This document shows, one piece after another, positions 52,466 through 60,603 of a stretch of 64,000 nucleotides of DNA; the first letter of the stretch is position 1; each line of letters starts with the position of its first letter. The notes beneath the pieces are model-generated. The model was not told where the DNA came from and made no database searches. It worked only from the letters and a program-made list of their open reading frames with translations. A program made the position numbers and the translations under genes. Source of the stretch: Nocardia jinanensis (GTDB taxonomy: Bacteria > Actinomycetota > Actinomycetes > Mycobacteriales > Mycobacteriaceae); assembly GCF_014645735.1 (NCBI RefSeq), contig NZ_BMMH01000002.1, forward strand, positions 682,001 through 746,000, in the 5' to 3' direction.

Positions 52466-53800
52466 GTGATCACCGATTTCGGCCGCAGTGACCGCGCCCA
52501 GGCGCGGTTGCACGAACTGGTGCCCGGCGGCGCGCACACCTATGCCCGCGGATCCGATCAGTATCCCGAGCATATGGCGCCGGTATTGGTGCGCGGACAC
52601 GGCTGCCGCGTCACCGATTGCGACGGTAACGAATTCGTCGAATACGGCATAGGTCTGCGCTCGGTGACGCTCGGGCACGGTTACCGACCGGTCGTCGACG
52701 CCGTCGCCGCCGCCATCGCCGACGGCGTGAACTTCTCCCGGCCCACAGTGTCGGAACTGGCTGCCGCCGAGGACTTCCTGGATCTCGTGCCGGGTGCGGA
52801 GATGGTGAAATTCGCGAAGAACGGCTCCGATGCCACCACCGCCGCCGTCCGGCTGGCACGCGCGGTGACCGGCCGGGTCACCGTGGCCGTCTGCGCACAA
52901 CCCTTCTTCTCCGTCGACGACTGGTTCATCGGGACAACCGCGATGTCGGCCGGTATCCCCCGTCAGCCGACCGTCTCCTTCCCCTACGGGGACCTGCCCG
53001 CGCTGGAACAAGCCCTGGCCGGGCGGGCGGTCGCCTGTGTGGTCATGGAGGCCGCGACCGCACTGCACGAGCCGCCGCCCGGCTATCTGACCGGGGTCCG
53101 CGAGCTGTGCGATCGCTTCGGGACACTGCTGGTATTCGACGAGATGATCACCGGATTCCGGTGGGCGGCCGGTGGTGCGCAGCAGGTGTACGGGGTGGTG
53201 CCGGATCTGTCGTGCTGGGGCAAGGCGATGGGTAACGGTTTCCCCATCGCCGCCCTCGCCGGGCGCCGCGAGTACCTCGAACTGGGTGGGTTGCGGACCG
53301 ACGACGCCCGGGTGTTCCTGCTGTCCACCACCCACGGCCCGGAAACCGGTGCACTGGCCGCCTTCCGGGCCGTGGTGCACGCCTACGCCACCACCGATCC
53401 GGTGGGCCGGATGGAACACGCAGGTCGTCGGCTGCGGGCCGGAATCGAGGAGATCACCGCCGAACTCGGTATCGGCGACCACCTCCGCATCGCCGGCCGA
53501 CCTTCGTGCCTGCTGTTCCTGACACTGGATCCGGACGGCGACCCGTCTCAGGAGTTCCGCACCCTGTTCCTCCAGGAACTGTTGCGCCGCGGCGTCCTCG
53601 GACAATCGTTCGTCACCTCGGCAGCCCATACCGACCGCGATATCGACCACACCATCGAGGCCTGCCGCGGCGCCGCCGCCGTCTACCGGCGAGCCCTCGA
53701 ACAGGGCACGGTCGCGGGCCTGCTCGAGGGGCGTCCGGTGGCCCCCGCTCTGCGCGCCCACGCGGCGCCCCGCCGTCTCGTCGAGGAGGCTGTGCGATGA
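52466..53800 (+). CDS. Class III PLP aminotransferase, glutamate-1-semialdehyde-mutase-like
   Basis: 444 residues from GTG 52466, preceded by GAAGGAG. The PLP lysine is in LSCWGKAMGNGFPIAA, the aspartate in VFDEMITGFRWA, and the phosphate contact in KNGSDATTAAVRLARA, as in HemL. A second hemL in a glycan cluster is unlikely to serve heme synthesis; related proteins transfer or move amino groups on sugars or linked acids. The role is unproven. It is coupled to the last glycosyltransferase. Confidence 0.8.
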   Translation: MITDFGRSDRAQARLHELVPGGAHTYARGSDQYPEHMAPVLVRGHGCRVTDCDGNEFVEYGIGLRSVTLGHGYRPVVDAVAAAIADGVNFSRPTVSELAAAEDFLDLVPGAEMVKFAKNGSDATTAAVRLARAVTGRVTVAVCAQPFFSVDDWFIGTTAMSAGIPRQPTVSFPYGDLPALEQALAGRAVACVVMEAATALHEPPPGYLTGVRELCDRFGTLLVFDEMITGFRWAAGGAQQVYGVVPDLSCWGKAMGNGFPIAALAGRREYLELGGLRTDDARVFLLSTTHGPETGALAAFRAVVHAYATTDPVGRMEHAGRRLRAGIEEITAELGIGDHLRIAGRPSCLLFLTLDPDGDPSQEFRTLFLQELLRRGVLGQSFVTSAAHTDRDIDHTIEACRGAAAVYRRALEQGTVAGLLEGRPVAPALRAHAAPRRLVEEAVR

Positions 53801-55023
53801 CCACGCACGCCCGGAACCCGGAACACTCCGCCCACCGGATCACCGGGCGCTCTCCGGCGACCGCCGAACCGGCCGGAACGCCGAGCGCGACGACCGCGGC
53901 GGCACGACTGCGCCTGGCGATCGTGCACGAGCGGTTCACCGAATACGGCGGCTCCGAGGCAGTCGTCGGGGAACTGGCCCGCACCTGGCCGCAATCGCGG
54001 GTGTTCGCGCCGATCGTCGATCCCGCCGCCGCTCCGGCGATCGCGCACCCGCCCTGGGACACCGTCTCCGGGACCTGGCTCTCCCGCGCCTACACCGCGA
54101 CCGGCCGGCGTTCGCACGCACCGCTACTGCCACTGGTCCCCCGCGCCCTGCGCCGGCTCCCCCTGCGTGACGGTTTCGACGCGGTGGTCGTGAGTCATCA
54201 CGCCTTCGCGACACAGGCGGTGTTCGCCACCGACGCTCCGGTGATCGCCTATGTGCACAGCCCGGCCCGCTGGGCCTGGGACCCTGCCTTCCGTGCCCAG
54301 GAGGCGAGCGGCCCCGCCGGGCGCGCCGCCCTCACTGTCCTCGGCGGCCTGGCCCGCCGCACCGAGATCACCGCGGCACCGCACCTCACCGCGGTGGTCG
54401 CGAATTCACGCGCGGTGGCCGACCGTGTCCGGGACTGGTGGGGTCTGCCCGCGACGGTCGTCAACCCCCCGGTGCGCCTGGACCGCTTCGCCACCGATCC
54501 CACAGTGCCACGCGAAAATTTCCTGCTGTTCGCCGGCCGTTTGGTCCCGTACAAACGCCCCGACCTGGCCATCCGCGCCGCCCAACGGGCGGGCCTGCGC
54601 CTGGTGGTGGTCGGCGACGGCCGGTACCGCCGCCGGCTCGAGGCCCTCGCGGGTCCGGAGACCACCTTCCTGGGTGCCGCGCCCGACGAAGTGCTGGCCG
54701 ATATGTACCGCCGCTGCCGCGCCCTGCTGATGCCCGGAGTGGAGGATTTCGGGATCGTGCCGGTGGAGGCGATGGCCTGCGGAGCGCCCGTTCTGGCCGT
54801 CGGTGCGGGCGGTGCCCTGGACACGGTGGTGCCCGGTCTCAGCGGCGCCCATATCGCGGCCGGTTCCGACGAGCAAGTAGTCGACGGTTTCGCGGCCGCC
54901 CTACGCGACCCGTCCACCACCGGTCTCGATCCACTCCGGATCCGCGATCACGCGGAGTCGTTCGGTCCCGAGGTGTTCCGCGCCCGGATGGCCGAGACCG
55001 TCGCCCATATGCTCGGAAACTGA
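53797..55023 (+). CDS. Glycosyltransferase family 4 (GT-B)
   Basis: 408 residues from ATG 53797. A 40-residue Ala/Thr-rich leader precedes the IVHERFTEYGGSEAVVGELA motif. Next come VIAYVHSPARWAWDP and, in the donor domain, LLFAGRLVPYKRPDLAI and EDFGIVPVEAMA (E-x7-E). This resembles WbaZ/mannosyl transferases. It closes the gene train and converges on the RHS immunity gene 53 bp away. Confidence 0.85.
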   Translation: MTTHARNPEHSAHRITGRSPATAEPAGTPSATTAAARLRLAIVHERFTEYGGSEAVVGELARTWPQSRVFAPIVDPAAAPAIAHPPWDTVSGTWLSRAYTATGRRSHAPLLPLVPRALRRLPLRDGFDAVVVSHHAFATQAVFATDAPVIAYVHSPARWAWDPAFRAQEASGPAGRAALTVLGGLARRTEITAAPHLTAVVANSRAVADRVRDWWGLPATVVNPPVRLDRFATDPTVPRENFLLFAGRLVPYKRPDLAIRAAQRAGLRLVVVGDGRYRRRLEALAGPETTFLGAAPDEVLADMYRRCRALLMPGVEDFGIVPVEAMACGAPVLAVGAGGALDTVVPGLSGAHIAAGSDEQVVDGFAAALRDPSTTGLDPLRIRDHAESFGPEVFRARMAETVAHMLGN

Positions 55024-55076
55024 ATCGCCGCACAGCGGGTCCGGGACGGCTACCGCGAACCCGCCGTGTTCCGGCC

Positions 55077-55442
55077 CTACTCACCGATCCGGTCACGGAA
55101 AGGCGCGTACCAGTCCCGGGGCCGCCCCTGGATCTCCCGTATCTCCGCGACCGAATCGTTGACGATCGCGAAGCTGGTGAAGGTGAGCGGATAGTAGGCC
55201 GCCGACATGGCGTCGCCCCGGGTCGATACCCGCAGGTCGCCACGGGTCCCCCCGTTCGTCTCCAGTATCGCGCGGAATCCGGACTTCTCGTCCACGTGGA
55301 TCGGCACCGACCGACGCGGCTGAGGCGTCGCGAAGGTGAGACGCCACACCGTCTCCCATTGTCCGTTGTCGAGTTCCGCGCGGGTACCCCATACCGTGGG
55401 GCGCAGGTGCGCGGCGGAATAGCCGGGTGGTTCTTCTGTCAT
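55077..55442 (-). CDS. Probable immunity protein of the RHS toxin
   Basis: 121 residues from ATG 55442, which starts 2 bp after the RHS stop; no other gene lies between. The product is small, acidic to neutral and without signal peptide, with no recognisable family (start EEPPGYSAAHLRPTVWG). Position directly after a polymorphic toxin tail, tight coupling and size are the usual marks of a cognate immunity gene. The function is inferred from context only. Confidence 0.6.
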   Translation of the reverse strand: MTEEPPGYSAAHLRPTVWGTRAELDNGQWETVWRLTFATPQPRRSVPIHVDEKSGFRAILETNGGTRGDLRVSTRGDAMSAAYYPLTFTSFAIVNDSVAEIREIQGRPRDWYAPFRDRIGE

Positions 55443-55444
55443 TG

Positions 55445-58400
55445 TCAGGGAGTCACTCTCGCGATCCATTCCATCTGAGCTGTCAGAACGGCGAACGAAC
55501 CCGGAGCGAAGATGGTTTCGTCCGGTACACCGCGCCCGACCGGCCGCACGGTTACCAATCCCTTCTCGACCAGCTCCTGATAGGTCGACTCCGGCAGCCG
55601 TCCCACCAGCACTGTGGACGAAGAGTACTGGCTGTGCCGCAGACCCCATTCGTAGGCGGCCTGGAAGCCCGGCGATCGATCGCCGTCCACTTCGTGAGTG
55701 AAGAACGATCCGGGCCGGCCCATCGACCCGCGACGTGAGGCCGTGACGGCCACCTGCTGATTCAGACCGTACATCTGGATGTACTCGGCGTGATCTGCCG
55801 AGGTACCGTGCGCGAAGTCACGGTGTGTACGATCCGGCTCGCATTCTTTGGGTACCAGCCCCAGCGGGTCGCACCAGGTGATGGGGTTGTGCGGATAGGT
55901 GACCGGGTTCGGCGCCGGACCCAGTCCCAGCGGATCCCGGGTGAGATACCGACCGGTGGCGGGATCGTAGGTGCGGTGCAGGTTGTAGTGCAGACCGCTC
56001 TCCGGGTCGTACTGCTGTCCGGGGTACCGCAGGAGCGTCTGGGTGCTCCCCGTCCAGGTTGTCTCACCCCACAGGGTGACGGCAGCGCTCGCGGCGACCT
56101 GCCCGGATTCGGTGAGCAGCCGGATCGGTGTCCCGACGAGGTCGGTCACGATGGCCAAGAATTCCCGGTCGACACCGTTCTGGTCGACGGTTTGGGTGAG
56201 CGGGATATGGGTGCCCGGCCGATACGACCAGTGGGTGGTGGTGTGCCGGTCGGCCTGTTCCGTCAGCCGGCTGCCGTCCCAGGTGTAGTCCGTTTGTTCG
56301 ACCGCCACTCCGTCGTCGGAAAGCCGCTGCTTCGCCGCCCGCCGTCCGAGCGCGTCGTAGGTGTAGCGCCAGCGCTCGCCGCTCGATGTCCGCAGCTCGG
56401 TGAGCTGGTCGAACGCGTTGTATCGATAGTGCCGGATCTCCGGTGGACGGGAGGGTCGCCTCGTGGTGCTGCGAATCAGCCGGCCGCTGTCGTCGTAGTG
56501 GAATCGCGTACGGCCGCGCCGGACGAGCACGTTGTTGCGGTACTCACGGCGGTGACGCCCGTCCGAGCGGATCGCCGGAGCGGATTTCTCCGTCGAGGTC
56601 ACCCGGTCCGCCGCGCCGCCGGACAAGATGTTGCCGAGCCGGTCGTAGCTGTAACGCTCGACGACCCGCTCACCGCTGGCGATGCTGGTGATCCGTCCGA
56701 TCTCGTCGAGTGCGTACTCGCGGCGAACCTGTGTCCCTCCGTCTTCCACGGTCGTCTGTGCGAGGGGATACCCGTCCGCACGCCAGACATAGTCGTCACG
56801 GCGGATCGCTGGGCGGGTGTCCGGTCCAGCGGGAACGGTTCCGACGGTCTGGGCGACCATATGGCCGACCGGGGAGAAGACGCCGCCGACCGTGAGTTCG
56901 CCGGTCCGCCAGCCGGTGGGGCGCCCGAGCCGGTCATGGGTGAAGTCCAGACGCCGGCCACTGTGTTGCATCGCCGTGATCCGATCGGCCGGATCGTACT
57001 GCCATGTGGTGACCGTCCCGCTGGGTGCGGTGTACGAGACGCGACGACCGTGCCGGTCGTATTCGAAGACGCTCGGCGGGCGGTCGTCCACCTGCTGAGT
57101 GACCGGCTGCCCGTTCGCGGCGTGGGTGAATCGGAGGGTATGTGTCGCGAGCTCGGCGACACCGGTAACCGCGGTCGTCATCCGCCCCGCGGTGTCGTAG
57201 CTGTAGCGCAGCCATTCCCCGGTTTCGGCGATCACCGCGATCGGACGACCGAGGACGTCATAGGTGTGGGTGCGGGTGACGCCGGTCGCGGGTGTCACGG
57301 TCGCGATCCGGCCGCACGGGTCATGGCTGTAGCGGGTGAGCGCTCCGGCGTAATCGGTCTCACCGGTACACCGGCCCGCCCGGTCGTAGGTGTAGTGCCA
57401 GGTGTCACCGAGCGGGCTGGTGACGCCGACGAGCCGGCGCTGCGTATCCCAGGCGTAGCGGGTGGTGGCGCCGTCCGGGCCGGTACGGCTGCTCACCAGA
57501 TCGAACGCACCGTAGGTGTACCGGGTCCGGCCGCCCGCGCGGTCGGTGTGCGCGAGCAGGTTGCCTTCACCATCGAACTCCCAGGCCTCGCCGTAGCCAT
57601 CGGGATCGGTACGTCCGATGAGACGGTCGTCGCCGGACCAGGTGTAGGCCGTGACACCGCCGAGGCCGTCGGTGACGACGACCGGGCGGCCCAGATGATC
57701 GCGCGCGATGGTCGTGACCACGCCGTGGGCGTCGGTGACTCGGACGGGGAGCCCCGTCGGATCGACCTCGAGGCGGGTGATCGCACCGGTGGATTCGGTG
57801 ACGGTGGCGACCGCACCGCAGGGGTGATGGCTGTACTCGGTCCGCGTTCCGCCCGGCACGGTCACCGCCGAAATCGTGCCCGAGTCGTCCCACTCCTGGG
57901 TATGGGACACACCGTCGGCGTCGGCGACAGCGGCCACCCGCCGCCGGGCCGTATAGGAGATCCGGACAGGTCGCCCGTCCGGACCGACGACCTCGACCAT
58001 ATCGCCGTCCGGGTTGTACCGATAGGTGGTCACGGCACCATCCGCGGCGATCACCCGGACCGGGCGCCGGTCGTCGGCGAATTCGGTGCGGGTCCGTCCG
58101 CCGACGGGATCGATGTACTCGCACAACCGGTACTCGCGATCCAGTACGTATTCCGTCGCCGCACCGGCGGAATCGATATGGACGGTACGGCGAACTCCGC
58201 TCTCCGGGTCGGCGGAGTACTCGAAGCCGGCATCGAGCACCCCCGCGCTGCCCCGCTGGGCTATGACCCGGCCGGACGTATCGTAGGTATTACACATCCG
58301 GTTGCCGTTGGAATCGGTCCACGACGTCATCCGGTGCTCGGAGTCGTAGGTGTAGTGCGTAACTGCGCCCACTCCGTTGCGGACCGTCTCCAGCTGTTCG

Positions 58401-59353
58401 GCGTGATATCCGAATTCCCGGACCGTAGAACCGCTTTCGTTGTCGTCCGACCCGAGTACACGGAGCGCGACCACCCGGCCGTGTTCGCAATCGATGCGTA
58501 CCCGGTAGCCGCCGGAATGGTCGACGCCGACCGGAACCCCCTCGCCGTCGTAATGGAACGAAATCCGGTTACGGTAGCGGTCGGTGAGGGCGGAGAGGGC
58601 ATAGCCGCCGCACCGGCGGTCGACGGTGCCCGGTTCGCGTACGGTGAAATGCCATATCAGTTCACGATCCGGGTCGGTCACGAGATATCCGCCGCTCTCA
58701 ACCGCCTCCAGCGGCCACCGCGGTCCGCCGTTGCCGGGAAACACCGGCCGGCCCTGCTCCGGATGCGGATACACCAGCAGGAGGCCGTCTTCGCCGACGA
58801 AGGTCACGGTGGCGACCTCCACGACGACGCGCATATCGAGTGTCGCCGACCAGGACGGGCCGAACCACCGCCCGAACCGATAGCCCGACCGATGCCGCCG
58901 CCGCAGCACCAGCGGCAGCACGCCGGGTAGCCGCAGATCGGTGTCCGGGAGTACGAATTCACCGGTGGCGACATCCACCGGGTCGTTGCAGACGGTCACT
59001 TGATCCGCGGTGCGATTCGTCTCGGAGCGATTCGTCAGTGCCGCACGAGCGAGCCCGCGGTCGGCGTGGGCCCGGCCGGTGTCACGCCACTGGCCGACCC
59101 GGGCTGCCGTTCGCGGTCCGCGCGGAAAATCGATCGACGCGGCCGGCGCGGCGCCACGAATCGTCTGTTCGCCACGAACCTGGGCATCGAGAAGGGTTTT
59201 CACTGCCCTGTCGAGCGCCCCCTCGTGATTCGGCGAACGACGGCCCCACCCCCTCGCAATATTCTCGGCGATATCCGACAGCCGAGAGCCGGCGAGAACT
59301 AATGCTCTCGATACGAACACGACCCTCTCCCTCCTCCCGGCCGTTGGCATCAT
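55445..59353 (-). CDS. RHS/YD-repeat polymorphic toxin with variable C-terminal domain
   Basis: 1302 residues. An N-terminal region without signal peptide leads to the DUF6531 mark NDPVDVATGEFVLP (about 123-136), then dozens of YD repeats (YDxxGR, up to residue 1080) and the RHS core ending TYDPATGRYLTRDPLGLGP. After DPLGL the tail of 136 residues (1167-1302) is the toxin: FAHGTSADHAEYI, RPGSFFTHE and DETIFAPGSF recall ADP-ribosyltransferase folds (His, FFT strand, late Glu), but this is inference. The tail DNA is clearly less GC-rich than the core. The start at 59353 (ATGATG) is uncertain; the export route is not evident. Confidence 0.85.
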   Translation of the reverse strand: MMPTAGRRERVVFVSRALVLAGSRLSDIAENIARGWGRRSPNHEGALDRAVKTLLDAQVRGEQTIRGAAPAASIDFPRGPRTAARVGQWRDTGRAHADRGLARAALTNRSETNRTADQVTVCNDPVDVATGEFVLPDTDLRLPGVLPLVLRRRHRSGYRFGRWFGPSWSATLDMRVVVEVATVTFVGEDGLLLVYPHPEQGRPVFPGNGGPRWPLEAVESGGYLVTDPDRELIWHFTVREPGTVDRRCGGYALSALTDRYRNRISFHYDGEGVPVGVDHSGGYRVRIDCEHGRVVALRVLGSDDNESGSTVREFGYHAEQLETVRNGVGAVTHYTYDSEHRMTSWTDSNGNRMCNTYDTSGRVIAQRGSAGVLDAGFEYSADPESGVRRTVHIDSAGAATEYVLDREYRLCEYIDPVGGRTRTEFADDRRPVRVIAADGAVTTYRYNPDGDMVEVVGPDGRPVRISYTARRRVAAVADADGVSHTQEWDDSGTISAVTVPGGTRTEYSHHPCGAVATVTESTGAITRLEVDPTGLPVRVTDAHGVVTTIARDHLGRPVVVTDGLGGVTAYTWSGDDRLIGRTDPDGYGEAWEFDGEGNLLAHTDRAGGRTRYTYGAFDLVSSRTGPDGATTRYAWDTQRRLVGVTSPLGDTWHYTYDRAGRCTGETDYAGALTRYSHDPCGRIATVTPATGVTRTHTYDVLGRPIAVIAETGEWLRYSYDTAGRMTTAVTGVAELATHTLRFTHAANGQPVTQQVDDRPPSVFEYDRHGRRVSYTAPSGTVTTWQYDPADRITAMQHSGRRLDFTHDRLGRPTGWRTGELTVGGVFSPVGHMVAQTVGTVPAGPDTRPAIRRDDYVWRADGYPLAQTTVEDGGTQVRREYALDEIGRITSIASGERVVERYSYDRLGNILSGGAADRVTSTEKSAPAIRSDGRHRREYRNNVLVRRGRTRFHYDDSGRLIRSTTRRPSRPPEIRHYRYNAFDQLTELRTSSGERWRYTYDALGRRAAKQRLSDDGVAVEQTDYTWDGSRLTEQADRHTTTHWSYRPGTHIPLTQTVDQNGVDREFLAIVTDLVGTPIRLLTESGQVAASAAVTLWGETTWTGSTQTLLRYPGQQYDPESGLHYNLHRTYDPATGRYLTRDPLGLGPAPNPVTYPHNPITWCDPLGLVPKECEPDRTHRDFAHGTSADHAEYIQMYGLNQQVAVTASRRGSMGRPGSFFTHEVDGDRSPGFQAAYEWGLRHSQYSSSTVLVGRLPESTYQELVEKGLVTVRPVGRGVPDETIFAPGSFAVLTAQMEWIARVTP

Positions 59354-59486
59354 CGCACGGCGCCACCATGAGATGAATGGCTAGATGCGCATATCTTGGT
59401 ATCTACAGGTGATCGATCCGACCAGCGGCCGGAGAAGCCCGGAAGGCGTCACCCAGGGCGCCCTACGTGTTCCACATCACGACCCA

Positions 59487-59505
59487 AACGATAATGATTG
59501 TCGTT
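59487..59505. promoter_or_regulatory. Fur/Zur-type 19-bp operator
   Basis: AACGATAAT-G-ATTGTCGTT is a 9-1-9 inverted repeat with one mismatched pair. The overlapping GATAATGATTGTCGTTATC matches the classical Fur consensus GATAATGATAATCATTATC at 16 of 19 positions. It stands 120 bp before the diaminopropionate operon. A TTGACT at 59510-59515 could be a -35 box. Confidence 0.6.
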
Positions 59506-59625
59506 ATCTTTGACTTACCATGTTCGGCATACCAATCCGAAAGGCACCGACACCCCTCTGCCACAACGCTTTACACCAGAAACCGCCGATCGACCTACGC
59601 TCGGACCGCACGACATCGGAGTTCC

Positions 59626-60603
59626 ATGAGCAATGCCCTGCACATCCTCACCCGCACCGATCTGGCCGATATCGATATCACCCCGGAGGAGGTCATCGAA
59701 CTCGTCGAGGAGGGGTATCTGGCATTCGCCCGCGGCGAATCCCGCTGCCCGGTGAAACTCATGCTGCCGCTGCCGGATACCGAACGTGACGCGGTCTCGT
59801 ACTCCATGCTCGGCTACGACGGCTCGCTCGAGCACCTCGGCTTCAAGACCTCCTACCGGCAAGGCAGCACCAGCGCGGAGAAGTACTACACCACCATCAG
59901 CCTCTACGACGATACGACCGGATTGCCGTTCGCGCTGATGGACTGCCAGCGGGTCGGCGCCGCGCGGACTCCGGCCACCACCGCGATCACCGCGAAACAC
60001 GCCGCGCCCGACGGAGCCGCGAGCGTCTTGATGATCGGTACCGGTATCCAGGGCCGCAACACACTCCCCTACCTGCTCACCGCATTACCCGGCCTCGAAC
60101 GGCTACGCCTGTACGGCACCCACCCCGACGGAATCGCCGAGAGCCGGGCGGCATTGCGCCGGTGGTTCCCCGACCGGGAACTCGAACTCGTCGACGATGT
60201 TCCCGCCGCGATCGCCGAATCCGATATCGTGGTCGTGGCCTCGGGGCGCGCGGCGCATCCGAAGGTGCGCACCGAATGGCTGCGCCCGGGCGGTCTGCTG
60301 ATCTCGGTGGCGAGCAAAGGGGTCGAGAGCGGCGCGCTGCGCGCCGCGGACTACACGATCGCGACCAGCACCGGACAGCTGGGAGTCACCGGAACACGCC
60401 TGGCGGGCCACGACGGTGAACTCGTCATCGACGCCGAACTCCCCGATATCGTGGCGGGCCGCGCTCCGGGCCGGCGGGATCCGGCCGACCGCGTTTTCGC
60501 CTTCTCCAGCGGAATGATCATCACCGATATCCCGGTGGCCCACGCCCTGGCGACCAGAGCTGTGGCGGCCGGTCGTGGACAGCAGGTGCGACTGTGGACC
60601 TGA
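59626..60603 (+). CDS. SbnB-like N-(carboxyethyl)glutamate dehydrogenase / ornithine-cyclodeaminase family
   Basis: 325 residues from ATG 59626. The family pattern is seen: the FALMDCQRVGAARTPATTAI loop followed by AKHAAP, then VLMIGTGIQGRNTLPYLL for NAD(H), and TEWLRPGGLLISVASKG. SbnB oxidatively splits N-(1-amino-1-carboxyethyl)glutamate to give L-2,3-diaminopropionate and 2-oxoglutarate. An SbnA-like synthase two genes on supports that role over ornithine cyclodeamination. First gene after the Fur/Zur-type box; it overlaps the next gene by 10 bp. Confidence 0.75.
   Translation: MSNALHILTRTDLADIDITPEEVIELVEEGYLAFARGESRCPVKLMLPLPDTERDAVSYSMLGYDGSLEHLGFKTSYRQGSTSAEKYYTTISLYDDTTGLPFALMDCQRVGAARTPATTAITAKHAAPDGAASVLMIGTGIQGRNTLPYLLTALPGLERLRLYGTHPDGIAESRAALRRWFPDRELELVDDVPAAIAESDIVVVASGRAAHPKVRTEWLRPGGLLISVASKGVESGALRAADYTIATSTGQLGVTGTRLAGHDGELVIDAELPDIVAGRAPGRRDPADRVFAFSSGMIITDIPVAHALATRAVAAGRGQQVRLWT

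Noticed and set aside
52466..53800. Calling the class III aminotransferase gene hemL
   Set aside because: Its place in a glycan train without other heme genes makes a tetrapyrrole role unlikely.
55790..58930. A 1046-codon open frame on the plus strand opposite the RHS gene
   Set aside because: Its composition is the mirror of the YD-repeat coding strand in GC-rich DNA, it has no domain, and the RHS frame is unmistakable.
55445..58960. Repeated DNA patterns in the RHS gene considered as CRISPR or tandem repeats
   Set aside because: The periodicity comes from the degenerate YD amino-acid repeats, with no constant repeat/spacer lengths.
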